In this document: in pieces, positions 1 through 9,628 of the stretch
Numbering within the stretch: the first letter of the stretch is position 1
How the letters are laid out: each line of letters starts with the position of its first letter
Assembly: GCF_900106565.1 (NCBI RefSeq)
Contig: NZ_FNNJ01000006.1
Coordinates: 172,903-236,902, forward strand
Source: Lutibacter oricola
Lineage (GTDB): Bacteria > Bacteroidota > Bacteroidia > Flavobacteriales > Flavobacteriaceae
Direction: 5' to 3'
DNA length: 64,000 nt
Made by a program: the position numbers and the translations under genes
Notes under the pieces: model-generated
Told to the model about the DNA's origin: nothing
The model's database searches: none
Seen by the model: the letters and a program-made list of their open reading frames with translations, nothing else

Positions 1-892
1 TGCTTGTTATATTTTTATCACTGTCGAAATGAAAATCAACTCGACCAACATTTAAACCGTAACAGCCTACTTGATTAACCAAAACATTTTCGCCTGCGCT
101 ATTTTTAGTAACAGTTGGTTTAGGTAAAAACGTATGTGTATGTCCTCCAATAATTAAGTCTATGTTTTTAGTTTTAGAAGCTAGTGTTAAATCATCAATT
201 TTAGAATGTTTTTCTGTATAGTGATATCCTAAATGCGATAAACAAATAATTAGATCACATTGTTCATCTTCTTTTAAAATTCTACTCATATCTTGAGCAA
301 TTTCAACAGGATTTAAATATTTAGTTTCCTTATATAATTTATTATCTACAAGTCCTTTTAATTCAATTCCAATTCCAAAAACTCCAATTTTAATATCGCT
401 TTTATTGAAGATTTTATAAGGTTTTACATGTGTGTCTAGAACGGTATTTTTAAAATTGTAATTAGATGATACAAAATCGAACTTTGCATTAGGTAGTTGC
501 GCGTATAAACCATCTATACCATTATCAAAATCGTGGTTTCCAATAGTTGCAGCATCATATTTAAGCATACTCATTAGCTTAAATTCAATTTCGCCACCGT
601 AGTAATTAAAATAAGGTGTTCCTTGAAAAATATCACCGGCATCTAATAATAAAGTGTTTGGATTTTCTTTTCTAATATTTTCAACTAAAGTTGCTCTACG
701 TGCTACGCCTCCCATATTTGGGTAGTTGTGGTGGTTTATATCAAACGGCTCAATATGGCTATGCGTGTCGTTTGTATGTAAAATGGTAATTTGTTTAGAT
801 GTTTTTTTAGCAAACGATTCTAACCCAAGTCCTCCAACAGTTAATAAAGCAGCAGCAGCTGATGATTTTTGAATAAAATTTCTTCTTTTCAT
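1..892 (-). CDS. Metallophosphatase / 5'-nucleotidase catalytic half, 3' end cut by window edge
   Basis: A calcineurin-like metallophosphoesterase of the UshA type that would hydrolyse nucleotides outside the cytoplasm. About 297 residues are visible; the reading frame is still open at base 1. Metal-site motifs seen in the translation are HTNDTHSH, a GD...G segment, GNHDFDNG, SHLGY and GGHTHTFLP. The N-terminus begins MKRRNFIQKSSAAAALL, a twin-arginine (Tat) signal. It lies 6 bp downstream of the gene at 899-1648, which encodes the matching C-terminal domain, so the usual one-chain enzyme is split into two co-transcribed genes. Family assignment is firm; substrate is not known. Confidence 0.9.
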   Translation of the reverse strand, partial: MKRRNFIQKSSAAAALLTVGGLGLESFAKKTSKQITILHTNDTHSHIEPFDINHHNYPNMGGVARRATLVENIRKENPNTLLLDAGDIFQGTPYFNYYGGEIEFKLMSMLKYDAATIGNHDFDNGIDGLYAQLPNAKFDFVSSNYNFKNTVLDTHVKPYKIFNKSDIKIGVFGIGIELKGLVDNKLYKETKYLNPVEIAQDMSRILKEDEQCDLIICLSHLGYHYTEKHSKIDDLTLASKTKNIDLIIGGHTHTFLPKPTVTKNSAGENVLVNQVGCYGLNVGRVDFHFDSDKNITS

Positions 893-898
893 AATATC

Positions 899-1648
899 TT
901 ATTTCATTATAAATCTACCATCAAGTTTTACCTTAACTGTATCCGTTTCTTTTAAATAATCTATAATTGCGTTTCTAACTTTGTAATCTAGTTTGTGTAA
1001 TTTAATAGGGTTTTTAAAGAAAACCATATTGTCTCCACCATTTTGTAAATAATCAGATGTTAAAACAAAGTATGTTTTGGTTTTATCTATTTTTTTATTG
1101 TTTATGGTAAAAGTGTAACCACTTTTTGTGGCAACCAATTTAACTTGTTTAGATAATGGGTGTGCTGTATTGGCTTTTATAAGAAAATTGCACAGTTCAA
1201 CTATTTTTTCTGAAGATAATTCTGCAACAACCAAAGTGTTTTCAAAAGGCATTAAATTAAATGCGTTTTCAGTTTTAATATTACCTTTAGTAATTCCAGC
1301 TCTTATACCTCCAAAATTGAACAAAGCAAAGTCAATATTTTTACCTGTTCTAGATTTAAAAACCGGATTTGCTCTTTCGTAACATAAATCAGCCATTAAA
1401 TTTCCTAAGCTACTTTCGTTTAATGCATCTGTTCTAACCAAATCAACAGGAGTATAACTTAAAACGCTACTCATTTCGCTTTCAACCTTTTTTTTGAAAG
1501 GAGCAATGTAGTCTTCGATTTCTTTAACTGATTCAGTTTCTTTTGTAATAGGTAAAAGTTTACCTTCAATTTTAACTAATTTATTGGGTTCATTTTTACA
1601 ACTAAAAAGTAGTGAAATTGCAAAAAATGATAGAATAAAATTTTTCAT
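899..1648 (-). CDS. 5'-nucleotidase C-terminal domain lipoprotein
   Basis: 249 aa. Begins with a lipoprotein signal (hydrophobic stretch, then LLFSC, lipidated Cys at about 17). The body matches the substrate-binding C-terminal domain of UshA-type 5'-nucleotidases (FNFGGIRAGI; MPFENTLVV; SDYLQNGGDNM), normally fused behind the metallophosphatase domain. Here the two halves are separate neighbouring genes with different export routes: this one a Sec lipoprotein, the catalytic half Tat-exported. Such splits occur in Flavobacteria. They presumably assemble at the membrane; that is inference. Confidence 0.88.
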   Translation of the reverse strand: MKNFILSFFAISLLFSCKNEPNKLVKIEGKLLPITKETESVKEIEDYIAPFKKKVESEMSSVLSYTPVDLVRTDALNESSLGNLMADLCYERANPVFKSRTGKNIDFALFNFGGIRAGITKGNIKTENAFNLMPFENTLVVAELSSEKIVELCNFLIKANTAHPLSKQVKLVATKSGYTFTINNKKIDKTKTYFVLTSDYLQNGGDNMVFFKNPIKLHKLDYKVRNAIIDYLKETDTVKVKLDGRFIMK

Positions 1649-1650
1649 TG

Positions 1651-1680
1651 TTGAAATGCTAATGATTTTAACTAATTTTG
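1651..1680 (+). promoter_or_regulatory. Bacteroidota-type promoter for the DUF6913-dapA operon
   Basis: TTG at 1651-1653, a 19-bp spacer, then TAATTTTG at 1673-1680, matching TTG-N19-TAnnTTTG. The start codon of the next gene is 22 bp downstream. It sits in the 53-bp gap between divergent genes. Confidence 0.6.
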
Positions 1681-1701
1681 TGAATTCAAGGGTAAATATA
1701 G

Positions 1702-2223
1702 ATGATTTTTACAGGATTCAAACGAAAAACTAATCAAATATTTTTTAACAAGAAACTTACCGAGTTTGTTAATGAAACTAAGGAAGAATCTTCAAAAAAA
1801 ATAAACAATATTATTGTAATTATTGACGCTATTAATGATGAAGAAAGTATTGTAAAGGAACTATCATCTTTGTTGAAGGTAGATAAAAGTAATATTACAA
1901 CGGTAATTGCTGTAAATAAGAAGAATAAGAAAGCGCCTATAGAGAATTCATTTAGCGGTGCAGATTTTGGTTGGAGAGGAAAAGTAAAATCTGATTATTT
2001 GAAAAACATTTTAACAAAAAAATACGATTTGTTAATTAATTACAGTAAAGTTGATAATTTATATGTCAACTTGTTAATATTGCAGTGTAAATCGGTGTTT
2101 AACGCTGGTTTTACACATTTAAATAATGAATTATATCAGTTGTTGGTTGATTGTGAACCAGATGATTATACTGTTTTTAATTCTGAATTGAAAAAATACT
2201 TAACGATTTTAAAGAAATTATAA
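1702..2223 (+). CDS. DUF6913 family protein upstream of dapA
   Basis: 173 aa cytoplasmic protein with no signal peptide or membrane segment. I recognise it as the Flavobacteria-restricted family (DUF6913) commonly found directly before dapA. Visible features are a basic N-terminus ([14 protein letters not shown]) and a central segment with an alternating alpha/beta look ([31 protein letters not shown]). No catalytic motif is evident. Its stop codon overlaps the dapA start by one base (TAATG), so the two are translationally coupled. Function unknown. Confidence 0.75.
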   Translation: MIFTGFKRKTNQIFFNKKLTEFVNETKEESSKKINNIIVIIDAINDEESIVKELSSLLKVDKSNITTVIAVNKKNKKAPIENSFSGADFGWRGKVKSDYLKNILTKKYDLLINYSKVDNLYVNLLILQCKSVFNAGFTHLNNELYQLLVDCEPDDYTVFNSELKKYLTILKKL

Positions 2224-3098
2224 TGCAAGAATTATTAGGAACCGGAGTAGCTTTAGTAACACCATTTAATAGTGATAATACTGTAGATGTTGAAGGTTTG
2301 AAGCGTTTGGTAAAATACCAAATAAACAATGGTGTAAATTATTTAGTTGTTTTAGGAACAACTGCCGAGGCAGCAACTTTAACTCTTGAAGAAAGAGAGT
2401 TAGTTAAGGCAACAATAATTAAGGCTAATAATGGTAAGCTACCTTTAGTGTTAGGTATTGGGGGTAATAATACTGTAAATGTTGTTGAAGAAATTAAGCA
2501 AACAGATTTAAGCGATTTTGATGCAATTTTATCAGTTGCACCATATTATAATAAGCCTAGTCAAGAAGGGTTGTATCAACATTTTAAAGCGGTTGCCTTA
2601 AGTACTAAAAAGCCAATAGTTTTATATAATGTGCCAAGTAGAACAGGTGTAAATATAGCTCCAGATACAATTATTAGATTGGCTAACGATTTTGAAAACG
2701 TAGTTGCTGTTAAAGAAGCAGCAGGAGATATAGTGCAGGCAATGAGCTTAATTCAGAACAAACCAAAAGATTTTATGGTAATTTCTGGAGACGATATGAT
2801 TGCTTTACCAATGACATTGGCTGGAGGTTCTGGAGTTATTTCAGTAATAGGGCAAGGTTTACCAAAAGATTTTTCTCAATTAATTCAATTAGGTATAGAA
2901 GGTAAAAATACCGAAGCATTTGCTTTACATTACAAATTAGCTAATAGTATAGATCTTATTTTTGAAGAAGGAAATCCGGTAGGTATAAAAGCAATGTTAC
3001 AGAAGCTAGAAATTTGTTCGGCAAATGTACGTTTACCTTTAGTTGAAGCCACACCTCAATTACAAGAAAAAATTAATAGTTTTATTGATAATTATTAG
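2223..3098 (+). CDS. dapA: 4-hydroxy-tetrahydrodipicolinate synthase
   Basis: 291 aa, normal family length. Condenses pyruvate with aspartate semialdehyde, the first committed step towards lysine and meso-diaminopimelate. The TIM-barrel signatures are present: GTTAEAATL (pyruvate-binding GTT), [22 protein letters not shown] with the catalytic Tyr, VKEAAGD with the Schiff-base Lys, and SGDD. Coupled to the preceding gene by a one-base stop/start overlap. Nothing unusual. Confidence 0.97.
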   Translation: MQELLGTGVALVTPFNSDNTVDVEGLKRLVKYQINNGVNYLVVLGTTAEAATLTLEERELVKATIIKANNGKLPLVLGIGGNNTVNVVEEIKQTDLSDFDAILSVAPYYNKPSQEGLYQHFKAVALSTKKPIVLYNVPSRTGVNIAPDTIIRLANDFENVVAVKEAAGDIVQAMSLIQNKPKDFMVISGDDMIALPMTLAGGSGVISVIGQGLPKDFSQLIQLGIEGKNTEAFALHYKLANSIDLIFEEGNPVGIKAMLQKLEICSANVRLPLVEATPQLQEKINSFIDNY

Positions 3099-3141
3099 TA
3101 ATTTTACTTTTTAAATCAAGTGAAATTTTAAATAAAGAATT

Positions 3142-3657
3142 ATGTTATCAGAAAGTATGCAAGCGGCTTTAAATAAGCAAATTAGAATTGAAGCTGAATC
3201 TTCTCAAATATATTTAGCAATGGCTTCTTATTCAGAAGATAAAGGGTTAGAAGGAGTTTCTCAATTTATGTATGATGCTTCAGATGAAGAACGCCAGCAC
3301 ATGTTAAAAATGTTTAAGTACGTAAATGAACGTGGAGGACATGCAAAAGTTTCTGAACTAAGTCAACCAGCTTTAGAGTTTGGTTCAATAAAAGAAATGT
3401 TTGAAACACTATTTAATCACGAAGTGTTTGTTTCTAAAAGCATAAATGAATTGGTACATATAGCATTAGAAGAAAAAGATTATGCTACTCATAACTTTTT
3501 ACAATGGTATGTTGCAGAACAAATTGAAGAAGAAGCACAAGCGAGAACTATTCTTGATAAAATAAACCTAATTGGAGACGATAAAGGTGGCTTATATTTA
3601 TTTGATAATGATGTTAAACAACTTACTGTTGTAAGCTCTGTTATGCCAGGCGCATAA
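3142..3657 (+). CDS. ftnA: Non-haem ferritin
   Basis: 171 aa, standard length for bacterial ferritin. Stores iron in a 24-subunit shell and oxidises Fe(II) at a di-iron centre. Ligand motifs are in place: EAESSQIYLAMASY (first helix Glu and Tyr), DEERQHMLKM (ExxH), and EQIEEEAQARTI in the fourth helix. It follows dapA by 43 bp and may be read through from that operon or have its own promoter. Confidence 0.95.
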   Translation: MLSESMQAALNKQIRIEAESSQIYLAMASYSEDKGLEGVSQFMYDASDEERQHMLKMFKYVNERGGHAKVSELSQPALEFGSIKEMFETLFNHEVFVSKSINELVHIALEEKDYATHNFLQWYVAEQIEEEAQARTILDKINLIGDDKGGLYLFDNDVKQLTVVSSVMPGA

Positions 3658-3755
3658 TTAACAAACAATTAAGAGCTTTAAGCAATATTTATTTCCTGAG
3701 AAAGTTAAATTTGTGGACTATTAATAAAACATTTTAATAATCCATAATTAATAAC

Positions 3756-3763
3756 TAATTTTG
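3756..3763 (+). promoter_or_regulatory. Candidate -7 element immediately before bamD
   Basis: TAATTTTG fits TAnnTTTG exactly but ends only 4 bp before the bamD ATG, so the transcript would begin on or next to the start codon. I see no TTG at the expected upstream distance, so this is a half-supported promoter. Confidence 0.4.
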
Positions 3764-3767
3764 CCAA

Positions 3768-4586
3768 ATGCAAAAAAATAAAATTTACATTTTAATTATT
3801 TGTGTCGCTGCTACATTTATGTCTTGTGGCGAATACCAAAAAGTATTAAACAAAGGTGCTGTAGGTGACCAATATAAAATGGCTACTGAAATGTATGAGA
3901 ACCAAAAGTTCAATAAAGCAATTCAGTTATTTGAAAAAGTAACGCCATCATATAGAGGAAAACCTCAAATGGAACGTATTCAATATATGATTGCGCAAGC
4001 CCATTACAATACCAAACAATATAGCTTAGCAGCTTATTATTTCGATAAGTTTGCAAAAAACTATCCTAAAAGTTCTAAGTTAGAGGAAGCAGCATATTTA
4101 TCTGCACACAGCTATTATTTAGCTTCTCCAGTATTTAGTTTAGATCAAAAAGATACAAATGAAGCTATTAATGCTTTACAAAACTTTATTTATAAATATC
4201 CAGATTCTAAAAGATTGACAGATGCTAATAAATATATTAAAGAATTAAACCATAAATTAGAGAAAAAATCTTTCGAAATTGCCAAACAATATTACTTAAC
4301 AGAAGATTATATTGCTTCAATTGTAGCTTTTGATAATTTATTAGCAGACCATTTAGGTACTAGTTATAAAGAAGAAGCGTTATATACTAAGTTTTTAGCA
4401 TCATACAAATTAGGTATGAAAAGTATATATAGAAAGAAAGAAGAAAGAATAAAAAATGCACTTAAATTTCAAGAGCGTTTTAAAAAGAATTTTTCTGAAT
4501 CTAAATATTTAAAAGAAACAGAAAAACTGGTAAAAGAATTGAACAAGGAATTAAATGCGGTAGTTGCGCTAAAAACTGAAATATAA
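3768..4586 (+). CDS. bamD: Outer membrane protein assembly factor BamD
   Basis: 272 aa lipoprotein (signal sequence, then FMSCG with the lipid Cys at about 19) consisting of tetratricopeptide repeats. BamD is the essential lipoprotein partner of BamA in folding outer-membrane beta-barrels. Recognisable segments are YENQKFNKAIQLFEKV, YNTKQYSLAAYYFDKFAKNY and SSKLEEAAYLSAHSYY. The stop codon overlaps the next start (TAATG), giving a tight run with rpoZ, coaBC, the DUF4835 gene and recN, a common Flavobacteria cluster. Confidence 0.93.
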   Translation: MQKNKIYILIICVAATFMSCGEYQKVLNKGAVGDQYKMATEMYENQKFNKAIQLFEKVTPSYRGKPQMERIQYMIAQAHYNTKQYSLAAYYFDKFAKNYPKSSKLEEAAYLSAHSYYLASPVFSLDQKDTNEAINALQNFIYKYPDSKRLTDANKYIKELNHKLEKKSFEIAKQYYLTEDYIASIVAFDNLLADHLGTSYKEEALYTKFLASYKLGMKSIYRKKEERIKNALKFQERFKKNFSESKYLKETEKLVKELNKELNAVVALKTEI

Positions 4587-4909
4587 TGGATTATAAAAAT
4601 ACGAAAGCTGCGAGTAGCACTATTACTTACAATAGAGATAAAATTGAAGCTCCTACAGAAAATTTGTACGAAGCAATTACAATTTTAGCTAAAAGAGCTC
4701 AGCAAATTAATGGAGATTTAAAATCTGAATTAATTGATAAGCTAGAAGAATTTGCTACTTATACAGATAGTTTAGACGAGGTTTTCGAAAATAAAGAACA
4801 AATTGAAGTTTCTAAATTTTACGAAAAATTACCAAAACCAACTGCAATAGCTGTTGAAGAATGGTTAGAAGGTAAAATTTATCATAGAAACCCAGAAGAT
4901 AAAGAATAA
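4586..4909 (+). CDS. rpoZ: RNA polymerase omega-type subunit (RpoZ/Rpb6 family)
   Basis: 107 aa, the Bacteroidota version of the small RNA polymerase subunit that binds the beta' C-terminus. The segment NLYEAITILAKRAQQI is the conserved omega/Rpb6 helix. It is longer and more divergent than proteobacterial omega but typical for this phylum, and it lies in the usual position between bamD and coaBC. Coupled to bamD by a one-base overlap; 3 bp separate it from coaBC. Confidence 0.88.
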   Translation: MDYKNTKAASSTITYNRDKIEAPTENLYEAITILAKRAQQINGDLKSELIDKLEEFATYTDSLDEVFENKEQIEVSKFYEKLPKPTAIAVEEWLEGKIYHRNPEDKE

Positions 4910-4912
4910 TAA

Positions 4913-6127
4913 ATGTCTATTTTAAGCGGTAAAAAAATTCTTTTAGGCGTTACCGCCGGTATTGCTGCTTATAAAACAGCACATTTAGTACGACTATTTA
5001 TAAAAGCAGGTGCACAAGTTAAAGTTGTAATGACACCTGCTTCTAAAGAGTTCGTAACTCCACTTACACTATCAACATTATCAAATAACCCAGTATATTC
5101 TTCTTTTTTTGAAAAAGGTGAAGAAGATACTGAAGAATGGAACAGCCACGTAGAACTAGGTTTATGGGCTGATTATATGTTGGTAGCACCTGCAACAGCA
5201 AATACATTGGCTAAAATGGCTAGTGGTGTTTGTGATAACTTGTTAATGGCAGTATATTTATCGGCAAAATGTAAGGTGTATTTTGCACCTGCAATGGATT
5301 TGGATATGTATAAACATCCAACCACAACAGAAAGCGTAGAGAAATTACAAACATTTGGCAACGTTTTTATTCCACCATCTAGTGGTTTTTTAGCGAGTGG
5401 TTTAATTGGTGAAGGTAGAATGGAAGAGCCAGAAAATATTGTTTCATTTATTGAAAACGATATTATTAAAGGTATGCCATTGTATAATAAACAAGTTGTA
5501 ATTACAGCTGGTCCAACTTACGAAGCAATTGACCCTGTCCGTTTTATTGGAAATCATTCTTCAGGGAAAATGGGATTTGAATTAGCTAAAACAGCAGCTA
5601 GTTTAGGAGCAAACGTTAAATTAATAACTGGCCCATCTAACGAGCAAGTATCATCTAACTTAATTGAGAGAATTAATGTTGTTAGTGCTGAAGAAATGTA
5701 TAACGAAGTTCATGGAAATTATGAGCAATCAACAATTGCAATTTTATCTGCTGCAGTTGCAGATTACAGACCAAAAGAAATTTCTGAACAAAAAATAAAA
5801 AAATCAACAGATGTAATGTCTATTGATTTGGTAAAAACAAAAGACATATTAGCATCGTTAGGAAAAGCCAAAAAAGACCAGTTTCTAGTTGGTTTTGCTT
5901 TAGAAACTAATAATGAATTAGAAAACGCAACGGCTAAATTAACTAAGAAAAACTTAGATTTAATTGTGTTAAATTCTCTGCAAGATAAAGGAGCAGGATT
6001 TAAAAAGCCAACAAATAAAGTAACTATAATTGATAAATTCGAAAATATTTCAGAATTTAGTCTAAAATCTAAAGCTGAGGTAGCTGAAGATATATTTAAT
6101 GAAATTTTGAAACGAATTTATGCGTAA
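4913..6127 (+). CDS. coaBC: Bifunctional phosphopantothenoylcysteine decarboxylase / phosphopantothenate-cysteine ligase
   Basis: 404 aa, normal length. Performs the second and third steps of coenzyme A synthesis. The N-terminal flavoprotein CoaC domain (about 1-185) shows GVTAGIAAYKT, the catalytic His in WNSHVELG and the PAMDLDMY loop. The C-terminal CoaB domain (about 190-404) shows ITAGPTYEAIDPVRFIGNHS with the SSGKMG loop and FALETN. The last 8 bases overlap the following gene. Confidence 0.97.
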   Translation: MSILSGKKILLGVTAGIAAYKTAHLVRLFIKAGAQVKVVMTPASKEFVTPLTLSTLSNNPVYSSFFEKGEEDTEEWNSHVELGLWADYMLVAPATANTLAKMASGVCDNLLMAVYLSAKCKVYFAPAMDLDMYKHPTTTESVEKLQTFGNVFIPPSSGFLASGLIGEGRMEEPENIVSFIENDIIKGMPLYNKQVVITAGPTYEAIDPVRFIGNHSSGKMGFELAKTAASLGANVKLITGPSNEQVSSNLIERINVVSAEEMYNEVHGNYEQSTIAILSAAVADYRPKEISEQKIKKSTDVMSIDLVKTKDILASLGKAKKDQFLVGFALETNNELENATAKLTKKNLDLIVLNSLQDKGAGFKKPTNKVTIIDKFENISEFSLKSKAEVAEDIFNEILKRIYA

Positions 6128-7007
6128 ACTACTTTTTATATTTGCTTTGTTATTGGTCGCTTTTCAAGTAAAAGCACAAGAATTAAATTGTACAATTTCA
6201 GTAAATTCAGATAAAATTCCTGGTTCAAATAAGCAGGTTTTTAAAACGTTAGAAACTTCGTTAAACGAGTTTATAAATCAAAAGCGTTGGACAAATTTAA
6301 ATTATAAACCTCAAGAACGTATTGGGTGTAATTTAACCTTAACATTACTAGAACGTGATGGTGATACTTTTAAAGGTCATATTCAAATTCAATCTTCTAG
6401 ACCAGTATTTAATTCAACATATTTAACACCGGTTTTTAACTTTAAGGATAGTAATTTTACTTTTAATTATACTGAATACGCGCCTTTGTTATACAATGCA
6501 ACAGCTTTTGAATCGAATTTAGTTTCTGTAATATCATTCTATGTGTATACTGTTTTAGGTATGGATGCAGATACGTTTACCCTAAATGGAGGAACAAGTT
6601 ATTACACACAAGCACAAGATATTGTTGTACAAGCACAACAAAGTGGTTATTTAGGGTGGAATCAAAATGATGGAACAAATACAAGGTTTACTTTGATTGA
6701 TAATTTACTATCACCAACATATAGTTTGTTTAGATCTACCATGTATAATTACCATATAAAAGGTTTAGATTACTTAATAAAAGATAAAAAATCTGGTAAA
6801 AACGAAATTGCTAAATCAATTTTAGATTTAAAATCTATTTACGATAATCGTCCAAATGCTTTTTTATTACGTGTATTTATGGATTCTAAAGCAGATGAAA
6901 TTGTACAAACATTTTCTGATGGACCATATATGGATGTATTTAAATTAAAAGAAGACTTGTTAAAAATGTCTCCATTAAATTCATCAAAATGGAATAGCAT
7001 TAAATAA
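6120..7007 (+). CDS. DUF4835 family exported protein
   Basis: 295 aa with a cleavable signal peptide (cleavage near VKAQ-ELNC). Belongs to DUF4835, a Bacteroidota-only family nearly always found between coaBC and recN. Features are ELNCTISVNSDKI just after cleavage, a beta-rich middle and a helical C-terminus. No catalytic residues can be named. The start overlaps the coaBC end by 8 bp, so it is co-translated. Location is presumably periplasmic; role unknown. Confidence 0.85.
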   Translation: MRKLLFIFALLLVAFQVKAQELNCTISVNSDKIPGSNKQVFKTLETSLNEFINQKRWTNLNYKPQERIGCNLTLTLLERDGDTFKGHIQIQSSRPVFNSTYLTPVFNFKDSNFTFNYTEYAPLLYNATAFESNLVSVISFYVYTVLGMDADTFTLNGGTSYYTQAQDIVVQAQQSGYLGWNQNDGTNTRFTLIDNLLSPTYSLFRSTMYNYHIKGLDYLIKDKKSGKNEIAKSILDLKSIYDNRPNAFLLRVFMDSKADEIVQTFSDGPYMDVFKLKEDLLKMSPLNSSKWNSIK

Positions 7008-7030
7008 TTTTTTAAGATTATAACCAACAA

Positions 7031-8683
7031 ATGCTTACAAACCTTTCTATAAAAAATTACGCGTTAATTGAAAATCTATCAGTTAGTTTTAGGGATAACT
7101 TGTCTATAATTACTGGAGAAACAGGTGCAGGTAAATCTATTTTACTTGGCGCGTTAGGTTTGGTGTTAGGAAAAAGAGCAGATTCTTCAACCTTAAAAAA
7201 TCCTGAAGTTAAATGTATAATTGAAGCTGAATTTTCAATTTCTAAATATAATTTAGAACCTTATTTTAGAGATAATGATCTAGATTTTGAAGGAGAAACA
7301 ATTATTAGAAGAGAAATTTTACCTAGTGGTAAATCAAGAGCTTTTATAAATGATACGCCAACAACACTTTCTGTATTACAAGGTTTAAGTGAAAAAATTA
7401 TTGATGTTCATTCTCAGCATCAAACAATGCAACTTTCTACAAGTAGTTTTCAGTTTAAAGTATTAGATGCATTAGCAAAAACTGCAGCAAAAATAGAATC
7501 ATACAAAAGAGGTTTAAAGTTATTTAATAAGTTAAACAAGGAGCTTACCGATTTAAAAAGTAATCAGCAAGCTGCAAAAGAACAATACGAGTATAATTTG
7601 CATTTGTTTAAAGAGTTAGATGAAGCTAAAATAGTTGTAGATGAACAAGAAAGTATTGAACAAAAGTTAGATAAATTAAATAATATTGAAGAAATAAAAA
7701 CAAACCTTTTAGAAATTCAAGAAGTATCTTTTGCTGAAGAAATAGGTTTGCAATCTTTATTAAATTCAATAACATCAAAATTAGCCAACATATCTTCATA
7801 TTCTAAAGAGTATCAAGAGCTTTATGAAAGATTAAATAGTGTAAAAATTGAATTTGATGATGTAGCTAATGAAGTTGAATTAGCTAATGAAAATATTCAA
7901 TTGGATGCTGGTGAAATTGAAAAGTTAAACGATAGATTACAGCTAATATATAATTTACAAAAAAAGCATACAGTTGGTTCTAATAAAGAACTAATTGAAG
8001 TTTATAATAATTTATCTTTAAAAGTGGAGGCTGTTGAAAACTCTTCAGGTCAATTAACTGCTAAAGAAAATGAAGTAAATGAAGTTGCAGCAAAAATTGA
8101 TGTTTTAGCACAAAAAATAAGTAACGATAGATTAAAAGCAATTCCAAAGTTGGTTAAAAAGTTAGAAAATTTACTTGCAACTTTAGGTATGGAAAATACA
8201 AGGTTTAAGTTTAACTTAAAACATACAAAACAGTATTTTCAAAATGGAAAGGATGAGTTGGAGTTATTAATTTCGGCAAATAAAGGAGCCAATTTTGGTG
8301 AATTAAAAAAGGTTGCTTCTGGTGGAGAATTATCTAGGATAATGTTATCTGTTAAAGCAATATTATCGGAGTATTTAAGTTTACCAACTATTATTTTTGA
8401 TGAGATTGATACAGGAGTTTCTGGAGACGTTTCGCAAAAAATGGCTGATATTATGAAACTAATGTGCGATAACATGCAGGTAATTACAATTACTCATTTA
8501 CCACAAATAGCATCCAAAGGACAACAACATTATAAAGTTTATAAAGAAGATATAAATAATAATATAGTAACAAAACTTAAGCAATTATCAGATAATGAGC
8601 GAGTTAATGAGATTGCGGAAATGTTAGGAGGGAAAAATATAACTTCTACAGCAATTGAACACGCAAAAGAGCTATTAAATTAA
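7031..8683 (+). CDS. recN: DNA repair ATPase RecN
   Basis: 550 aa, normal size. An SMC-like protein acting in double-strand-break repair. Walker A is at about 31-43 (GETGAGKSILLG); a long coiled coil spans about 150-370; the ABC signature is KKVASGGELSRIML; Walker B is IIFDEIDTGVSG; the terminal H-loop is ITITHLPQIAS. Last gene of the bamD-rpoZ-coaBC-DUF4835-recN run, 23 bp after the previous stop. Confidence 0.97.
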   Translation: MLTNLSIKNYALIENLSVSFRDNLSIITGETGAGKSILLGALGLVLGKRADSSTLKNPEVKCIIEAEFSISKYNLEPYFRDNDLDFEGETIIRREILPSGKSRAFINDTPTTLSVLQGLSEKIIDVHSQHQTMQLSTSSFQFKVLDALAKTAAKIESYKRGLKLFNKLNKELTDLKSNQQAAKEQYEYNLHLFKELDEAKIVVDEQESIEQKLDKLNNIEEIKTNLLEIQEVSFAEEIGLQSLLNSITSKLANISSYSKEYQELYERLNSVKIEFDDVANEVELANENIQLDAGEIEKLNDRLQLIYNLQKKHTVGSNKELIEVYNNLSLKVEAVENSSGQLTAKENEVNEVAAKIDVLAQKISNDRLKAIPKLVKKLENLLATLGMENTRFKFNLKHTKQYFQNGKDELELLISANKGANFGELKKVASGGELSRIMLSVKAILSEYLSLPTIIFDEIDTGVSGDVSQKMADIMKLMCDNMQVITITHLPQIASKGQQHYKVYKEDINNNIVTKLKQLSDNERVNEIAEMLGGKNITSTAIEHAKELLN

Positions 8684-8691
8684 GAATTTAC

Positions 8692-8699
8692 TATATTTG
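8692..8699 (+). promoter_or_regulatory. -7 element of the fabI promoter
   Basis: TATATTTG matches TAnnTTTG and lies 29 bp before the fabI ATG, in the 45-bp gap after recN. No well-spaced upstream TTG is evident. Confidence 0.5.
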
Positions 8700-8728
8700 C
8701 CACTGAAATAAAATAAAGAAGAATTAAT

Positions 8729-9568
8729 ATGTACAACCTACTAAAAGGGAAAAAGGGAATTATTTTTGGAGCATTAGATGCTAATTCTATAGCTTGGAAA
8801 GTTGCTGAAAGAGCGCATGAAGAAGGTGCAACTTTTGTATTAACAAATGCACCTGTTGCTATGAGATTAGGAACAATATCTGAATTGGCTGAAAAAACGG
8901 GTTCTCAAGTTGTACCTGCAGATGCAACTTCAATGATGGATCTTGAAAATCTTATTGATAAATCGATGGAGATTCTAGGAGGAAAAATTGATTTTGTATT
9001 ACATTCAATAGGAATGTCGGTTAACGTAAGAAGAGGAAACCACTATACAAATCAAGACTATAATTTTACAAAAACAGGTTTTGATGTGTCAGCATTATCA
9101 TTTCATAGAGTAATGAGTATGTTGTATAAAAAAGATGCAATGAATGAATGGGGAAGTGTAGTTGCTTTATCATATATGGCAGCTCAACGTGTATTCCCAG
9201 ATTATAATGATATGGCTGATAATAAAGCATATTTAGAATCTATTGCTCGTAGTTTTGGTTATTTCTTCGGAAGAGATAAAAATGTAAGAGTAAATACTAT
9301 ATCTCAATCACCAACACCAACAACTGCTGGTAGTGGAGTTAAAGGGTTTGATGGTTTTATTGCGTATGCAGAAAAAATGTCTCCACTTGGTAATGCTACA
9401 GCATTAGAATGTGCTGATTATACAATTTCATTATTCTCAGATTTAACAAAAAAAGTAACTCTTCAAAATTTATTTCATGATGGTGGATTCTCAAATATGG
9501 GAGTAAGTACTGCAATTATGAGTGATTTTATGGAAAGAGAATTTCCAGAAGAAGAAAAAGGTGAGTAA
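8729..9568 (+). CDS. fabI: Enoyl-[acyl-carrier-protein] reductase (FabI)
   Basis: 279 aa, slightly longer than the enterobacterial enzyme, with an acidic tail. Reduces the enoyl-ACP double bond in the last step of each fatty-acid elongation cycle. The SDR fold is recognisable: GALDANSIAWKVA for NADH binding, FVLHSIGMS, the Yx6K catalytic pair in DYNDMADNKAYLE, and SQSPTPTTAGSG in the substrate loop. Own promoter element upstream and a strong terminator downstream. Confidence 0.95.
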   Translation: MYNLLKGKKGIIFGALDANSIAWKVAERAHEEGATFVLTNAPVAMRLGTISELAEKTGSQVVPADATSMMDLENLIDKSMEILGGKIDFVLHSIGMSVNVRRGNHYTNQDYNFTKTGFDVSALSFHRVMSMLYKKDAMNEWGSVVALSYMAAQRVFPDYNDMADNKAYLESIARSFGYFFGRDKNVRVNTISQSPTPTTAGSGVKGFDGFIAYAEKMSPLGNATALECADYTISLFSDLTKKVTLQNLFHDGGFSNMGVSTAIMSDFMEREFPEEEKGE

Positions 9569-9593
9569 CACACACACTTTTAATAAAATATAA

Positions 9594-9628
9594 AAAAGCA
9601 GCAATTTAAAATTGCTGCTTTTTTTTTG
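9594..9628 (+). terminator. Rho-independent terminator after fabI
   Basis: An 11-bp inverted repeat (AAGCAGCAATT paired with AATTGCTGCTT, 3-base loop) followed by a run of about ten T, starting about 25 bp after the fabI stop. Confidence 0.9.
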
